From Plecoglossus altivelis (taxonomy: Eukaryota > Chordata > Actinopteri > Osmeriformes > Plecoglossidae): a stretch of DNA of 64,000 nt. A program made the position numbers and the translations under genes. The notes under the pieces were generated by a model. That model ran no database searches. It worked only from the letters and a program-made list of their open reading frames with translations, and had not been told where the DNA came from. This document shows positions 11,670-23,300 of this stretch, piece by piece (position 1 is the first letter of the stretch; each line of letters starts with the position of its first letter). Location: assembly GCA_036571765.1 (NCBI GenBank), contig BROE01000004.1:829016-893015 (forward strand), read 5' to 3'.

Positions 11670-13635
11670 GTGCTGCTGCACTATCTCCCTGTACAGTACC
11701 ATTATATGTAATTGAATGTGGAGCACCGAAGCATCTGCAGAGGCAGGGTTTGCCCTGGGGCGATCAACACGTCCATCCCCCAGCATGCCTCTCTTTCCTC
11801 TTTAATGTGAGAGACCAATGGGGTTCCTGGGAACTCTACCCGTCACCAGGGTTCCACCTGCAGGAGAGCAGGGTTATCTGCTGGGTTCTGCTGAGGTGAA
11901 GCAGGAGCAGGAGAGATAAGGCTCTCTGAAGTGTAAGGATGTGCACATGTGTGTGTCTGGGTGTGTGGGTGCTCGTGGCTGTACAGGTAGTGTGAGCATG
12001 CGGCACCTGTGAAGATGCGTGCACGCTTGATTATGCATGCGTAATACGCACGTGCACACCCGTGTCAGTGGCTGGTCTTGCGTGCAAGTGCATGGGTGCA
12101 AATTCCCTGAGAGCGTGCGCGCATGAGAGCGTGCGCGCTTCAGAGAGTACCCGACTTTATCGCCATGACGATGCCAACGGCGGTCTTAAGAACCGCCGAT
12201 GCTCCGTGCGAAGAATCTCCAGCTCGAAGAAGATCTACTTCCTGCTAATAACCACGGAACAAAAACGCTTACTGATGTAGAAGTGCCATTCACAGTTGTT
12301 ACCATCAGCAGCATTGCCAAGATTAATCTGACAGATTTCCTCTGCATGTGAACCTTGTCCCCATCTTCTGCTTGCTCTGATACCCCAGAAGGAAGCACTG
12401 TTTTATGGGTCCAATATTAGATATGCTGATCTGGCACCTCTCTCCTTCCATATGAATCAATGTTCCCCGAGGTTCTGATGACACAACCTCTGATACGCTC
12501 GTATCCATCTCCTCTGTCTGTCTGCTTATGGCACCAAGCAGACAATTTAGCATGACCGCCCAGGCTACACGTGCTCCCTGTTGGTCTTCAAGTTACGTTT
12601 GCTAATTTGTCTGAATCCCTTTTGTGCAGCCGGCAGTCAAACAATTAATAATGACAAACAGCTTTGCCGTCCACTAAATCCTTATCCCTATTTAGCAGCT
12701 GTGAAGGATGCATGCTTGTTTTAATACAGGCCTGTTTTTATCAGCGCCCAAATGCTAATCCGCTAATTTATAACATGAACTGGCAGTGGGCCTGGACAGA
12801 GACGAGGAAAGGTTGGGTATAAAAACTGCATTGTCACCACGTGAGCCCACTTTCAGCCCTCCTGCATCAAGTTGTATTTCTGTGCTGATGCAGCCCCAGG
12901 TAACAGATGTCCTTGAGCGGTGGACTCTAATTATTAATGGGTGAGAAGTTGCTGGGTTTATCCAAGCTTGAGCTGCTTAGTGTCAGGCCAAAGACCTCAG
13001 CACAGCAACAAGAGTCGTAAATAATCAGCTCCAAGCTTTCTAACAAGAGCATGCATGCTGTAGCCTAATGCAAGAACGGGCTGCCGTTTTTACGTCTTCT
13101 TCTGAAGGCTACTTATGTAGCTGAAGATTTTAGGCTGGCGATTCACAATGTGTCTGTCCAATAATGTGCTGAGACACAAACTGAAATTAGATTTGAATAT
13201 TCAGACTATTACGTCAATGAGTTGGCGCTGGGTCTGACTTAAACAGGCGTTCGCACGGACACTAATGATGCCTTCAGCCGATAGATCATAATGCGCCTAG
13301 GATACTGCTAGAATAAATTGCAATAACCTTTCAAAAACTAGCAGCTTTTAAAAATATTAATTTCTACTCCACATAATTGGATAGGACACCTAGGTGGCCA
13401 GGCAATATTTTTATGGGATTGCCTTGTCAGGAGTGTAGATTGTCTTTCGAGGCAGAGTGATCGTTTAGTGCGAAATGACAGTGAATCTTGGAAATGGGTC
13501 TCCTTAGAACATTATTTGTCATAAATTACTGTGCTGGACTCTGTTCAAGGTCACTTATAAAACTGACAGCCTTCAAGCAGACCCCAGAGCAGACAGAGAC
13601 CATCGGCCCCACCTCATCAACTGGTACTGCTGGAG
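11670..13635. other. Unique sequence; small CpG-rich direct repeat; possible conserved non-coding stretch
   Basis: A 16-base direct repeat (GAGAGCGTGCGCGC plus two bases) occurs twice at 12110-12141 inside a CG-rich patch. The stretch from about 12580 to 12800 is non-repetitive, rich in TAAT-like and CAGCTG words and lacks open frames, a texture seen in developmental enhancers. This is unproven. No gene is supported. Confidence 0.35.
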
Positions 13636-13990
13636 CCACCACACACGCACTCACTCGCACGGACACACACAAGACACAAACTCACACCTACATTCAGACA
13701 GACACACACGCTCACACACACACACACACACGCCCTCACTCGCACGGACGCACACAAGACACACACTCACACCTACACTCACACAGAGACACACACGCTC
13801 ACACACACACTCACAAACACACGCAGACACACACTCACATACACACACAAGACATACACTCACACCTACACTCACACAGAGACACACTCACTCACACACA
13901 CACTCACATACACACTCACACGCAGACACACACTCATACACACACAAGTCACACTCATACACTCACACACACTCACAGTGTGTACGCACG
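13636..13990. repeat. CA-rich satellite with higher-order units
   Basis: CA repeats interspersed with CTCACA, GACACA and CCTACA words. A longer block recurs three times: the word AAGACA appears near 13671, 13756 and 13849, giving higher-order units of about 85 and 93 bases. The open frame 13488-14003 across it is not a protein. Confidence 0.92.
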
Positions 13991-14397
13991 TGCACGCACG
14001 TGAAAGTCGACCAGCAGTGACTGAGGCCTTTACACTGGCAGTAAAACCTTGGTGACCAGACTGGTAGGAGACCTATAACGACAAGCAATTACCTGCTGTG
14101 CGTCATAAAGTGTTAAGTAGCCTGAACTTCCGCTTGTCCTGTGAGGCTTGCCTAACTGTCTCTGAAAAAAATCCAGCTTGATGAGCGTAATAATAGGAAC
14201 GCAAGAACTGAAGCATGAATCACCTGTATCTCTAAAGTCCAACTAAACTACATGACTACATGTAAAGTCTTAACAGGCAGTGTTGCAACAATGATCAAGT
14301 CTAACCAACCAGACAGATAGTCGTCTAGGAACAGCAGACATATCAGGTGAAGGAAATATGTCACAGCCTCAAACACAAGTCTTGTAGAGTCCTGGTG
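13991..14397. other. Unique sequence, no supported gene
   Basis: A non-repetitive spacer between two tandem arrays, with no exon-like or RNA-like feature seen. Confidence 0.5.
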
Positions 14398-14806
14398 CGT
14401 GTTTGTGTGTTGTAGAGGGCTGTTGTGTGTTGTAGAGTGCTGTTGTGTGTTGTAGAGTGCTGTTGTGTGTCGTAGAGGGCTGTTGTGTGTTGCAAAGTCC
14501 TGTTGTGTGTTGTAGAGTGCTGTTGCGTGTTGCAAAGCCCTGTGGTGTGTTGTAGACTCTGTTGTGTGTTGTAGAGTGCTGTTGTGTGTTGTAGAGTGCT
14601 GTTGTGTGTTGTGGAGTCCGGTTGTATGTTGTAGAGTGCTGTTGTGTGTTGTAGAGACCTGAGGTGTGTTATAAAAGCTGTTGTGTGTTGTAGAGAGCTG
14701 TTGAGTGTTGTAGAGAGCTGTTGTGTGTTGTAGAGAGCTGTTGTGTGTTGTAGAGTGCTGTTGTGTGTTGTAGAGTGCTGTTGTGTGTTGTAGAGTGCTG
14801 TTTTTG
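14398..14806. repeat. 20-bp minisatellite, about 20 copies
   Basis: Tandem array of the unit TGTTGTGTGTTGTAGAGTGC with scattered substitutions and a few indels. Variants include GAGGGC, GCAAAGTCC and GAGAGC in the second half. The minus strand reads as repetitive STTHN/LQHTTALYNTQ peptides over 14248-14825, which are repeat translations. Confidence 0.95.
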
Positions 14807-15053
14807 TTGTTAGGACGCAGCCCATAAGATGCGGGAAACGTTGGGATGCTTCAGAACCGGATCAGGGATGTGTCATGTCACAAGCTTCGTCTGCGTCCGC
14901 TGGTGTTCAAGCTCCCGACGGTCATTTCCACAGGCTGTGGAGTCAATCAAGTGACAGCTGTCCTGTCACCGTGCCTGTCACCATGCCTGTCACCATGCCA
15001 TGGAGAAATGAGCCAGAGCGGGCGTCAGGTCCTGACTGAGTGGAAGCACAAGA
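14807..15053. other. Unique spacer with a short CCTGTCACC triplicate
   Basis: A 12-base word of the form TGCCTGTCACCA is repeated about three times near 14962-15000. Otherwise unremarkable. Confidence 0.5.
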
Positions 15054-15091
<38 letters not shown>

Positions 15092-15415
15092 CTCTGACTC
15101 TCTCTCTGACTCTCTCTCTCTCTCTCTCTCTCTGACTCTCTCTGACTCTCTCTGTTTCTCTCTCTGACTCTCTCTGTTTCTCTCTCTCTCTCTGTTTCTC
15201 TCTCTGATTCTCTCTTTCTGTCTCTATCTCACTCCCCATCTTTCTCTCTCTTTTCGACTCTCTCTGTTTCTCTTGCTTTCTGACTATGTTTGTCTTTCTT
15301 TCTCTCTGTCTCTCTCTTTCTCTCTCCCTCTCTCTTTCCTTCTCTCTCCCCCTCTCTTCTCTCTCTTTTGCCGTCTCTCTCTCTTTCTCTAGCTTCTTCT
15401 CTCTCTCTCCATCTT
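15054..15415. repeat. CT-rich polypyrimidine tract
   Basis: About 360 bases of CT repeats with TGACTC and TGTTTC interruptions. It is a long homopyrimidine/homopurine tract. Both-strand open frames here are artefacts. Confidence 0.95.
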
Positions 15416-15493
15416 ACGTTGGCTGGCAATGGCACATCTGTGAATGCTCCCCACACACAGCCGGGCACACCCACTGGCATGTGCACGCAGATA

Positions 15494-15560
15494 CACACAC
15501 ACACACACACACAGACACACACACACACACAGAGACACAGACACAGACACACACACACAG
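15494..15560. repeat. (CA)n microsatellite with CAGA interruptions
   Basis: A CA run with several ACAGACACA interruptions, close to the preceding CT tract. Confidence 0.95.
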
Positions 15561-16111
15561 TGCAGTCTGTCTCAGGGAGATAGGCTGACTCTGAAATCCC
15601 ATAATCATTCCATTCCTATCCTTTATTTTCCCAGTCTTCTTTTGCTACATCCATCCTGGTAGAGTGATTTATGCTTCTTAGGTAATGGAATTTGACACTT
15701 GAAACATCAACATGTCCAATCAGAGCTTATGCAGTTGCCATTGTTTGTCTTTGCTGTTGATGTTTAAGTGTTCGGTATTCTAGTACCACTAATATTGTTT
15801 TCAAAATGCGATGGTTAAAGTCTCTAGTCTCCGAAGCAGGCAGAGCTTGCTTATCCAGTTGGCTTTTCACGTGGACAGACAGGTGAAATAAGGGAAGAGA
15901 CAAAGTGAGACAATCACTGGCTAGTTGGAATCAATACCTGAGATGTGACTGATAAAACTGTCAGGTCAGATCTTAAGTGTCTAGATGTTAATGACAGCTG
16001 ACCTGGGAGAACTCTCCAGCAGTTAGAGTGAGCAAGTTAACGAGTTCAATCTAAACAACACTTCCAGATGCTTGTAGCAAATGCCGTGGCACACAACTGC
16101 AACTGTACATC
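15561..16111. other. Unique sequence, no supported gene
   Basis: A non-repetitive stretch ending at a MITE insertion. No coding or RNA signal is seen. Confidence 0.5.
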
Positions 16112-16389
16112 TTAACCCTTGTGTTCTCTTCGGGGCTAGAATGACCTGAAACTATGTTTAATGCACATACGCCCACCCACAATGAGACATTTAGATTGTA
16201 TGTGCTTCATTGAACACAGACACAACGAAATATTTTCAGATTCATGTGCAGCCATGCTGCACATTTCACTGTCTAAAAGGGTACAAGGTAAAAATGAAAT
16301 GAACCTGCTTTATTTCAGGGTGAAGGGTGGGGCCTTTTGACCCTTAGGATAGGGTGAGTTGCAGAATACGAAGGGAGCACAAGGGTTAA
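16112..16389. mobile_element. piggyBac-like MITE (non-autonomous, TTAA target site)
   Basis: The element is flanked by TTAA at 16112-16115 and again at 16386-16389. Just inside lie terminal inverted repeats: CCCTTGTGTTCTCTTCG at the left and, read on the other strand, CCCTTGTGCTCCCTTCG at the right (2 mismatches in 17). A TTAA target duplication and termini beginning CCY are hallmarks of the piggyBac superfamily, whose transposase inserts at and excises precisely from TTAA. The body is about 270 bases, with no transposase frame, so it would have depended on a transposase supplied elsewhere. Fish genomes contain abundant short elements whose ends resemble this one. The two ends are still very similar, so the copy is not very old or the ends have been well preserved. 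Confidence 0.85.
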
Positions 16390-16478
16390 ATGAAGGTTTT
16401 GATAGGTAGGAAGTACAGTGGAAGTTTTGGTCACTAATGAACAGAAGTTGTCTGAACTTATCGGAGACAGACGACAGT
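16390..16478. other. Spacer
   Basis: Short unique spacer between the MITE and the 41-base repeats. Confidence 0.5.
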
Positions 16479-16597
16479 CAGCTCATCGTTAGCTGTCCTC
16501 GACTCTCTCCCTGCTTTGTCAGCTCATCGTTAGCTGTCCTCGACTCTCTCCCTGCTTTGTCAGCTCATCGTTAGCTGTCCTCGACTCTCTCCCTGCC
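16479..16597. repeat. 41-bp tandem repeat, nearly three copies
   Basis: The unit beginning CAGCTCATCGTTAGCTGTCC starts at 16479, 16520 and 16561 with a strict 41-base spacing. The first two copies are identical over their whole length and the third is identical until its last few bases (16595-16597). The very low divergence indicates recent duplication or gene-conversion-like homogenisation. Confidence 0.95.
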
Positions 16598-16721
16598 TTC
16601 TCGTTCTCTTTTCCAACTGTCAAAATCGAACTTGGCAAATCAGCTGTTTTCCAACAGCTGAAGCTGACAGCACACGCTATGAGAAGCTGTAGTAACCCTA
16701 CAGAACCTCAGGGGAGAGAGG

Positions 16722-16796
16722 GTGCGCACACACACGCACGCGCATGCACACACACACGCACACACACACACACACGCACACACACACACACACACA

Positions 16797-16827
<31 letters not shown>

Positions 16828-16919
16828 GCACGCGCACGCGCACGCACGCACACACACACGCACACGCACACACGCACACACACACGCGCACGCGCACACA
16901 CACGCACACACACACACAG
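16722..16919. repeat. Alternating purine-pyrimidine (CA/CG)n tract
   Basis: About 198 bases of near-unbroken alternation of C with A or G (CACACG, CGCACGCG words). Because CG steps are frequent, this is a stronger left-handed Z-DNA former than plain CA repeats. All six frames are open over much of it for trivial reasons. Confidence 0.95.
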
Positions 16920-18299
16920 CAGGCTCAACACTAAGTGAGTACCAGCGGGGGGAAAGAATTCGCGTCAGACGTGGAAGGCTTTTAAAGCGTCTGTGAGTGT
17001 TCATTAGAGATAAGGGAGTTTGTCTGCCCACGTAATTACCCTACTCCTGTGGCAGACTGCATGTGCCAGTCAACTATTACTACCTTGACAGGTAGCAAGG
17101 CCTGGCAAAAGGTCTGCCCTTGGTTCCACTTGCTCAGTGGCATTTAGAACCATTAAGACTCATTATGACACAGTAGCCGACCGTTCCGTTTTGTTTGACT
17201 GTGTTGGATACACTTAAGGCCCACCATGACAGAGAACTAAAAGTGCAATATAAGACTTTGGCCCAAGCACAGTTGCCCGTGATGTAGACTTGGATATACT
17301 TTCTCCGCCTTGATGAAAACATTGTCTGAAAAGAACGCGGATGTTTTTTTTCCTATTTGATCCTTCAGATATAAAGGCTGAACATGAATTATGAATTTGT
17401 GAGTGATTTCCTCGCTAGGTTCGTTTGTGCTAGTTGGAGTGACAGATACCATGCTTTCCGATGGCGTTGCAGGTTTTCAAACTACTTATTTCTAGTGTTC
17501 TCAACTATTTCAAGTTAGATCTGTTCTCTCGGATAACTTCCTTAGGGAGAGCCAATTAGCTGGCTTTGATCACTCGTGTCAGGATGTTGCAACATACCAT
17601 CTGTAGTTGATCACACAATCCATTTTATAGTCTAAAAGCAGAAATGTGTGTCTGTGTTGTCATCATGCACTACAGCTAACTGGCTCTGCTTTAGCTAAGT
17701 AACTGGAAAAGGCAGTGCGAGTCAATGTGTTTTCAGGGAGGGGAAGGACAAAGAAATGGCCTTTTGGCAAAGGGAAAAATGCACGCAAAAGCATTACATA
17801 CAGTATCTGGAGTAAAGCCAGAAATAAGATCAGGACGCAGCCATCTCTGAGACCTTAGAGCAGACTCCTGGAGTTAATCTGGAGATTCACTGGACACAAT
17901 CCCAACCCAGGGCAGGGTGGGGACTGGACACAGCCAAGCGCCCCTGGAAGCGATGACGTACCCATGTGACGGCACTAACTGCAGGTGGGACCTGGGGGGT
18001 ACAGGAGAGGAGCCTAAAATAACCGAGCGTCTGGTTGTGGGCACCAAGCGACCCTTGATCAGTCTTCTGGCAGGCCGTAGGGCTGTTTGGCATGACCACC
18101 CTCACTGGTGAGGAGCTGATAACTGTGGGTGGCTGAAATCGTAAAGCGGGACGGCTGATAAATAGACATCTACAGCTGCTACATCGTGCCGGGTAAGTAG
18201 ACCCGCCCATGGCTGTAGTAGTATCAGTTCTGCAGCCCATGTTAGAGATGCTTCTGACTAGTCAAAGGCCGATGGAGCACAGCTAACAGCATTCCATGG
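16920..18299. other. Unique sequence, no supported gene
   Basis: Long non-repetitive stretch. The 117-codon minus frame at 17887-18240 has no recognisable domain, no splice support and no clear codon bias, so I leave it uncalled. Confidence 0.45.
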
Positions 18300-18367
18300 T
18301 AGAATTCTGTTGCCGTTAACAACCGCTGTCCCCTAGAATTCTATTGCCGTTAACAACCACTGTCCCT
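18300..18367. repeat. 34-bp tandem duplication
   Basis: The unit beginning TAGAATTCTGTTGCCGTTAA starts at 18300 and again at 18334, with about three differences between copies. It is a simple local duplication. Confidence 0.93.
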
Positions 18368-20265
18368 TTCCATCTCCTAGAGTAAAGGTGAGTCTGAAGC
18401 CCAGGCAGGATGACATGTATAAGATACCCTGGTGAAGGTTTGTTTTCCTGCATGTTAACTTAAGAGGGTTTTGTCAAAGGTAGCAGGTTAAGCTGCTGTT
18501 TCCTGGTCTCAGGTGAAGTGTTGTGACAGAGTGAGCCTCGCAAATCATGATGAACTCATTAATAAATAAGGTGAGGGCTCCACCGTGTTGACAAATAGCA
18601 AGCAGTGCATCATCTGTGTCCAGGAGTAAATCAAATCACGCGCTCAGCCAAACGTCAGGTTGTAAACAGAGCTTTTCCCAGGAAGTCAACTCCTTGGCTC
18701 TGCTGTGGAACATGGCGTGTCTGGCAGCGAGGGAACTCGGAAGAACATGAAAGCTCAGGTGGGTTCAAGTGCAGAACGCTCCATTTGTCTTGTTGTTGTG
18801 ATGTCTACCAGCCAGGTGAACAAAGTACCTCCGAGGCCTCGAATAATCCATACAAACCCGGTAGAACTCCACAGATGGACACTGTGCTTCACCACTGAAG
18901 CCACAACAGAGGAAGGAGACATAAAACAGGGACATGAAAAAGTCAGACAGTAGCTGATCTGTGGACTAAAATACAAAGAGAGTTGACTTCTGTGTCGAAG
19001 TCGGGTCTTAAGATCTCCAACTTGTTATTCTACAGTGAAGCTATGCCCCCTTTGTAATAAGATTGTCAGACGGTCCCAGGTTCCAATGCAGAGCTGTGAA
19101 CCTTGGACATCATATTGAGTGGATTTGGCTTCATAAAACATGGTCGCTTTTATAAAAAAATAAAAAAAAGTAATAGGATTCTGTCGTTTTACGAAGGCTC
19201 ATCTGCCCGTGGCCACTCTCGCCATTGGTTTATTTACAACAGCCTGTAAAAAGGCATTCCAATGATCACAGAGCTCATATAAACTCTACCTCATAACCCA
19301 AGTCTTCACGGTCTGTATTTGCCTGTGTTCCAGATACTGTGTAACAATCCCATTTATATATTTCGAATGTGTATTTCACGTCTAGACCGGGCCTGCGTGA
19401 AAAGACACGCCTAAATGGCTTCATTAACAAACCCCCATCTCTTATTCTGGAGGTATCTAAGCTGCCTGCCAGGATGCATTACAGTTAGAGTTTAAGGTTG
19501 CCATGGCGTCATGCGGATCCGTGGAAGTGAGTTTCCCCCTTCTCTGTGGCCCCTCATCAATCACCCCTTGCCCTGTCACCCCTCCTCCCTTGCCCCCCTT
19601 CACTGACCATGCAGAAACCCTCACCTATTATATTCATGACTTGTTATCAATAATCTTCTCTTCCATGAAAATGTGTTAAGAGCCTGCCAGCTAGCCACGC
19701 CCACAAACCACACCACACACTCATTGAGATGATCAGACGCGGATTAGTTATCCATCTAAATCTTCGGAACAAATAATAAATATGCAGCACTTCCCCAATC
19801 TAGCATTTCAGCGGAGTGACTAAATGTATTTGCACAGATGAGTAACACCACTAATGAGCTATGGAGGAACTTAGCAAGTATTTGCCTTAAGTAAACCTAC
19901 CTGATGCCTGTCAAATGGCTTTATACTTGGCATCATTACACTGAGTTCTACAGCTGGGTCGACTCAGAAAACAAAACCACTAGGTATCCAGTGCAGGTAG
20001 CCTGTTTATTTCTATTTTAATAACGTCTTCCTAGTGTCTCGTTTCCATGACGATCGAAACGTACGGGAGGCCACAGAAAGACAATGCCTGAGTTTGTTTG
20101 TGCACGGTGTGATGGCTTTTAGCAGTGGTGTGACGTCTGCTCTCGAATAACAGTGGACGAGAACGACACGTAGACAGACACAGGCGAACTGTGACGAGAA
20201 TAAGATGTGGTTGACATCACAAGCCATTCGGTTTTGGTCACAGATGTATTGATCAACTACTAACT
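18368..20265. other. Unique sequence, no supported gene
   Basis: Non-repetitive sequence with a small A-rich patch at about 19153-19172. Short open frames are not supported by splice signals. Confidence 0.45.
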
Positions 20266-20453
20266 GGTTTCAATCATTCATTCATTTTCTACTGCTGATC
20301 CCTGGCAGGGATTGCAGTGCCGCTTGTTCCTGTTCGGGGTCACAGGTAACGATCCCAGTCATTTCGGGCTATAGGCGGGGTACACCCTGGACTGAGGCCA
20401 ACAAGTTGCAGGGCTAATGAATGATGAATCATGAATGAATGAATGGTTCCAAT
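20266..20453. mobile_element. Fish-type interspersed repeat with CATTCATTCATT inverted ends
   Basis: The element body (about 20275-20444) begins CATTCATTCATTTTCTACTG and ends in ATGAATGAATGAAT, forming short inverted ends. The interior holds the word GGCGGGGTACACCCTGGACTG at about 20373-20393, which I recognise as the conserved core of a very abundant repeat family in teleost genomes. It is flanked by GGTTTCAAT (20266-20274) and GGTTCCAAT (20445-20453), a plausible 9-base target-site duplication with one mismatch. I cannot assign its class (non-autonomous DNA element or other). No coding capacity. Confidence 0.7.
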
Positions 20454-20936
20454 CCAGTTAGGGTTCATAAAACCTATGACCTGTGAAAAGGGGGGAGGGG
20501 GGGGTCAGAAGTCATTAGCCTCTAAACCATGTTGTAACCTGTCAGATTAAGCCCAAGGTTAGGGTATACGTCAACGTGTGACTAGAGCTCAGATCATGGT
20601 TTAAGATTCTCCCTGCAGCATTTTACAAAGCTCTGTAGCAAAGTTGTCACGGGTGAATCAGGACCACGGACAGCAACTGTGCTCACTGCTTTCAGTCTGT
20701 TAAAAAACTCCAGAAAGCTCTGAACTCCGGAAAGATTGTCTGAGCCTTTGTTGAAAAGTATGACTGATGCAACAGTTAGCGCAGCACATAAAACTGCACT
20801 GCATGAGAGCAGAGGAAGTAGAAGTTTGGATGATGTCACAGCTGTGCTTTTTATGTGGAGCGTAAAGGTGTTGGCCCATTAAACAGCAGCCTGATCAGCC
20901 AGGAGGAAGATGCTCAGGCCTCTGGGACACTGCACA
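20454..20936. other. Unique sequence, no supported gene
   Basis: Contains a short GGGGGGAGGGGGGG run at about 20490-20503. The 81-codon minus frame at 20594-20839 starts MTSSKLLLPLLSCSAVLC, which looks like a signal peptide. It has no splice or promoter support and I do not recognise it. Confidence 0.4.
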
Positions 20937-21290
20937 TGTGTGTGTAAGTGTGTGTGTATGTGTGTGTGTTTATGTGTGTGTGTGTGTATGTGTATGTGTT
21001 TGTGTATGTGTGTACATGTGTGTAAGCTTGTGTGTGTACGTGTACGTGTGTGTGTGTGTATGTGTGTGTAAGCTTGTGTGTGTACGTGTGTGTGTGTAAG
21101 CTTGTGTGTGTATGTGTGTGTGTGTATGTGCACATGTGTGTAAGCTTGTGTGTGTACATGTGTGAGTGTTTATGTGTGTGTATGTATGTGTGTTTATGTG
21201 TGTGTATATACGTGTGTGTCCGTGTGTGAATGTGTGTTTATGTGTGTGTATATACGTGTGTGTTTATGTGTGTGTGTATGTCTATGTATC
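20937..21290. repeat. TG-rich tract with GTAAGCTTG sub-repeats
   Basis: About 350 bases of TG/TATG repeats in which a block containing GTGTGTAAGCTTGTGTGTGT recurs about four times (21021-21150), giving a higher-order pattern over the dinucleotide background. Confidence 0.95.
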
Positions 21291-22343
21291 TGGAGGTGTC
21301 TCCATCCAGAGTTACAATATTTAATATCTGGAAATAACAGGACGTTTATCAGAAATCCATCGTTCGTTTGAAGTCTGTGTCCCTGCAAAGGACCAGGAAA
21401 TTCACCAGCCGAGTAGACAGCATTTCTATAAACAGGTGGATAAAATGTCACAATAGTAGAATGTTAGATCTACAGCACATCTAGTGATGATAGAGTACCA
21501 GAGAGCTACAGATAGGAAGCCAATCCCTTCAGAGGAAAGGAGGATTAGCAACCTCATGCGAGCAGTAATACGACAGCCACGTAAGGCTTGTAGAAACCAA
21601 GGCATGAATCATCTTGAACAGTATATGCATATTTATAGGCCTCATTAATATCCTTGTAAAGTATAACATTAAACCAGGAAGCATGGAGCCGGGGTCATGG
21701 ATGAACGCTGGACGACTGCCGTTAGGTCAACATACTCATCCGCGTCCAGGATCTCCTGTGCTGCCCTGATGCAGTAGCTCCGGAATGGACGGCCGCCTCA
21801 TCTTACACCCCTCCTCGCCCCTCCTCTTCTCGCCCTCATCTCTCCCTTCCCTGCATCTCATCTCCATTGTGATGCCATGCAGAGGCAGCAGCCAATCAGA
21901 GAGAGATTCTCAGCCCTCGATGCTTCCGTGGAGGTAACCGTGGAGATGGAGTGCCCGTGACCTGTAAATGCATTTGCTGACCCCCCCCCCCCCCCTCCCC
22001 TCTAGAGGTCATAAACTGCAGTGCTAAACCCAAACTGTTATTGTAGAGGCCTTTCTACCGCCCCTGCTTAAAGCAACTCCTTCCTCCTCCTTCCGTAACC
22101 CTTTCGAATATGGCTGATCGAAGCCTATGAGTAACGCATTGACATGCAGGTAAGCCTTCGAAAAAACGATGTGCGATGCATGTGAAACATCTGCGAGTTA
22201 CTTTCATGTCGTGTCGTTTGAAGGAGCGTACAGAGAGAGAGAGAGAGCTTCCCCGCTGGTTTCTTAAGCTCGTTTCAACTATTCTGCTGTGTAAGCACCA
22301 GGTCCAAATTCTGTTTACGATGTTGAAATGAAAACAAGAACTT
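21291..22343. other. Unique sequence with a C homopolymer
   Basis: A C-rich run lies near 21979-22000. A donor-like CAGGTAAGC at about 22147 has all three upstream frames closed nearby, so no exon is called. Confidence 0.45.
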
Positions 22344-22795
22344 GGGGGGGGGNNNNNNNNNNNNNNNNNNNNNNNNNNNNNNNNNNNNNNNNNNNNNNNN
22401 NNNNNNNNNNNNNNNNNNNNNNNNNNNNNNNNNNNNNNNNNNNNNNNNNNNNNNNNNNNNNNNNNNNNNNNNNNNNNNNNNNNNNNNNNNNNNNNNNNNN
22501 NNNNNNNNNNNNNNNNNNNNNNNNNNNNNNNNNNNNNNNNNNNNNNNNNNNNNNNNNNNNNNNNNNNNNNNNNNNNNNNNNNNNNNNNNNNNNNNNNNNN
22601 NNNNNNNNNNNNNNNNNNNNNNNNNNNNNNNNNNNNNNNNNNNNNNNNNNNNNNNNNNNNNNNNNNNNNNNNNNNNNNNNNNNNNNNNNNNNNNNNNNNN
22701 NNNNNNNNNNNNNNNNNNNNNNNNNNNNNNNNNNNNNNNNNNNNNNNNNNNNGGGGGCAGGGGAAGGGGGGGCAGGGGGGAAGGGGGGGGCGTTG
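22344..22795. repeat. G-rich tract containing an N gap
   Basis: The gap 22353-22752 (exactly 400 N, so possibly a nominal length) is bordered on the left by a G run and on the right by GGGGGCAGGGGAAGGGGGGG-type sequence to about 22790. Runs of four or more G close together could form G-quadruplex structures. The missing interval is probably a long G-rich repeat that sequencing failed to cross. Confidence 0.9.
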
Positions 22796-23300
22796 ATGCA
22801 GTGTTTTCCAGAGCAGACCAAAACAGTAAACAGAGGAAGCAGAGAGTCAGAACGACAGCGCTGGAGACGGAGAACTCCATTCCCTCTGTGTTTCATTCAG
22901 CACTTCTAATTGCGACCTCGGAGATTTTCCACATCCAAGAAAGAAGAAGAGCGCGAGTGGGAGAGATTGGATACATCTTCTCCATCGATACCCAGGAGAA
23001 GACGCACTATAGAGGGCCGTGCCCGTTCCGACAGCCCCTGGAAACATTGAAACGTGATCCCCATGTTTAAACAACCGCATTTCAGAGCAGACAAAGACAC
23101 AAGGCTTTTTCTTGGAGGCAGAGCATCTCAATCCTCCCACAGGTCCACTAAGCAGTAGTATGGAGACGGAAAAAGAGCTCTGTACAGCAGGCATGGCTGC
23201 AGATCAGAAAAGATGAAAACATTTAGGTTACTTCCCTGAGGAGGTTCTGTACCTGGAGTAGTACCAGAACAGGTAGCACTCCATTCAATCTCCCAAACTA
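22796..23300. other. Unique sequence, no supported gene
   Basis: No gene, RNA or transposon end is supported in this stretch. Confidence 0.5.

Noticed and set aside
22140..22155. Donor-like CAGGTAAGC
   Set aside because: All three upstream phases close within a few codons.
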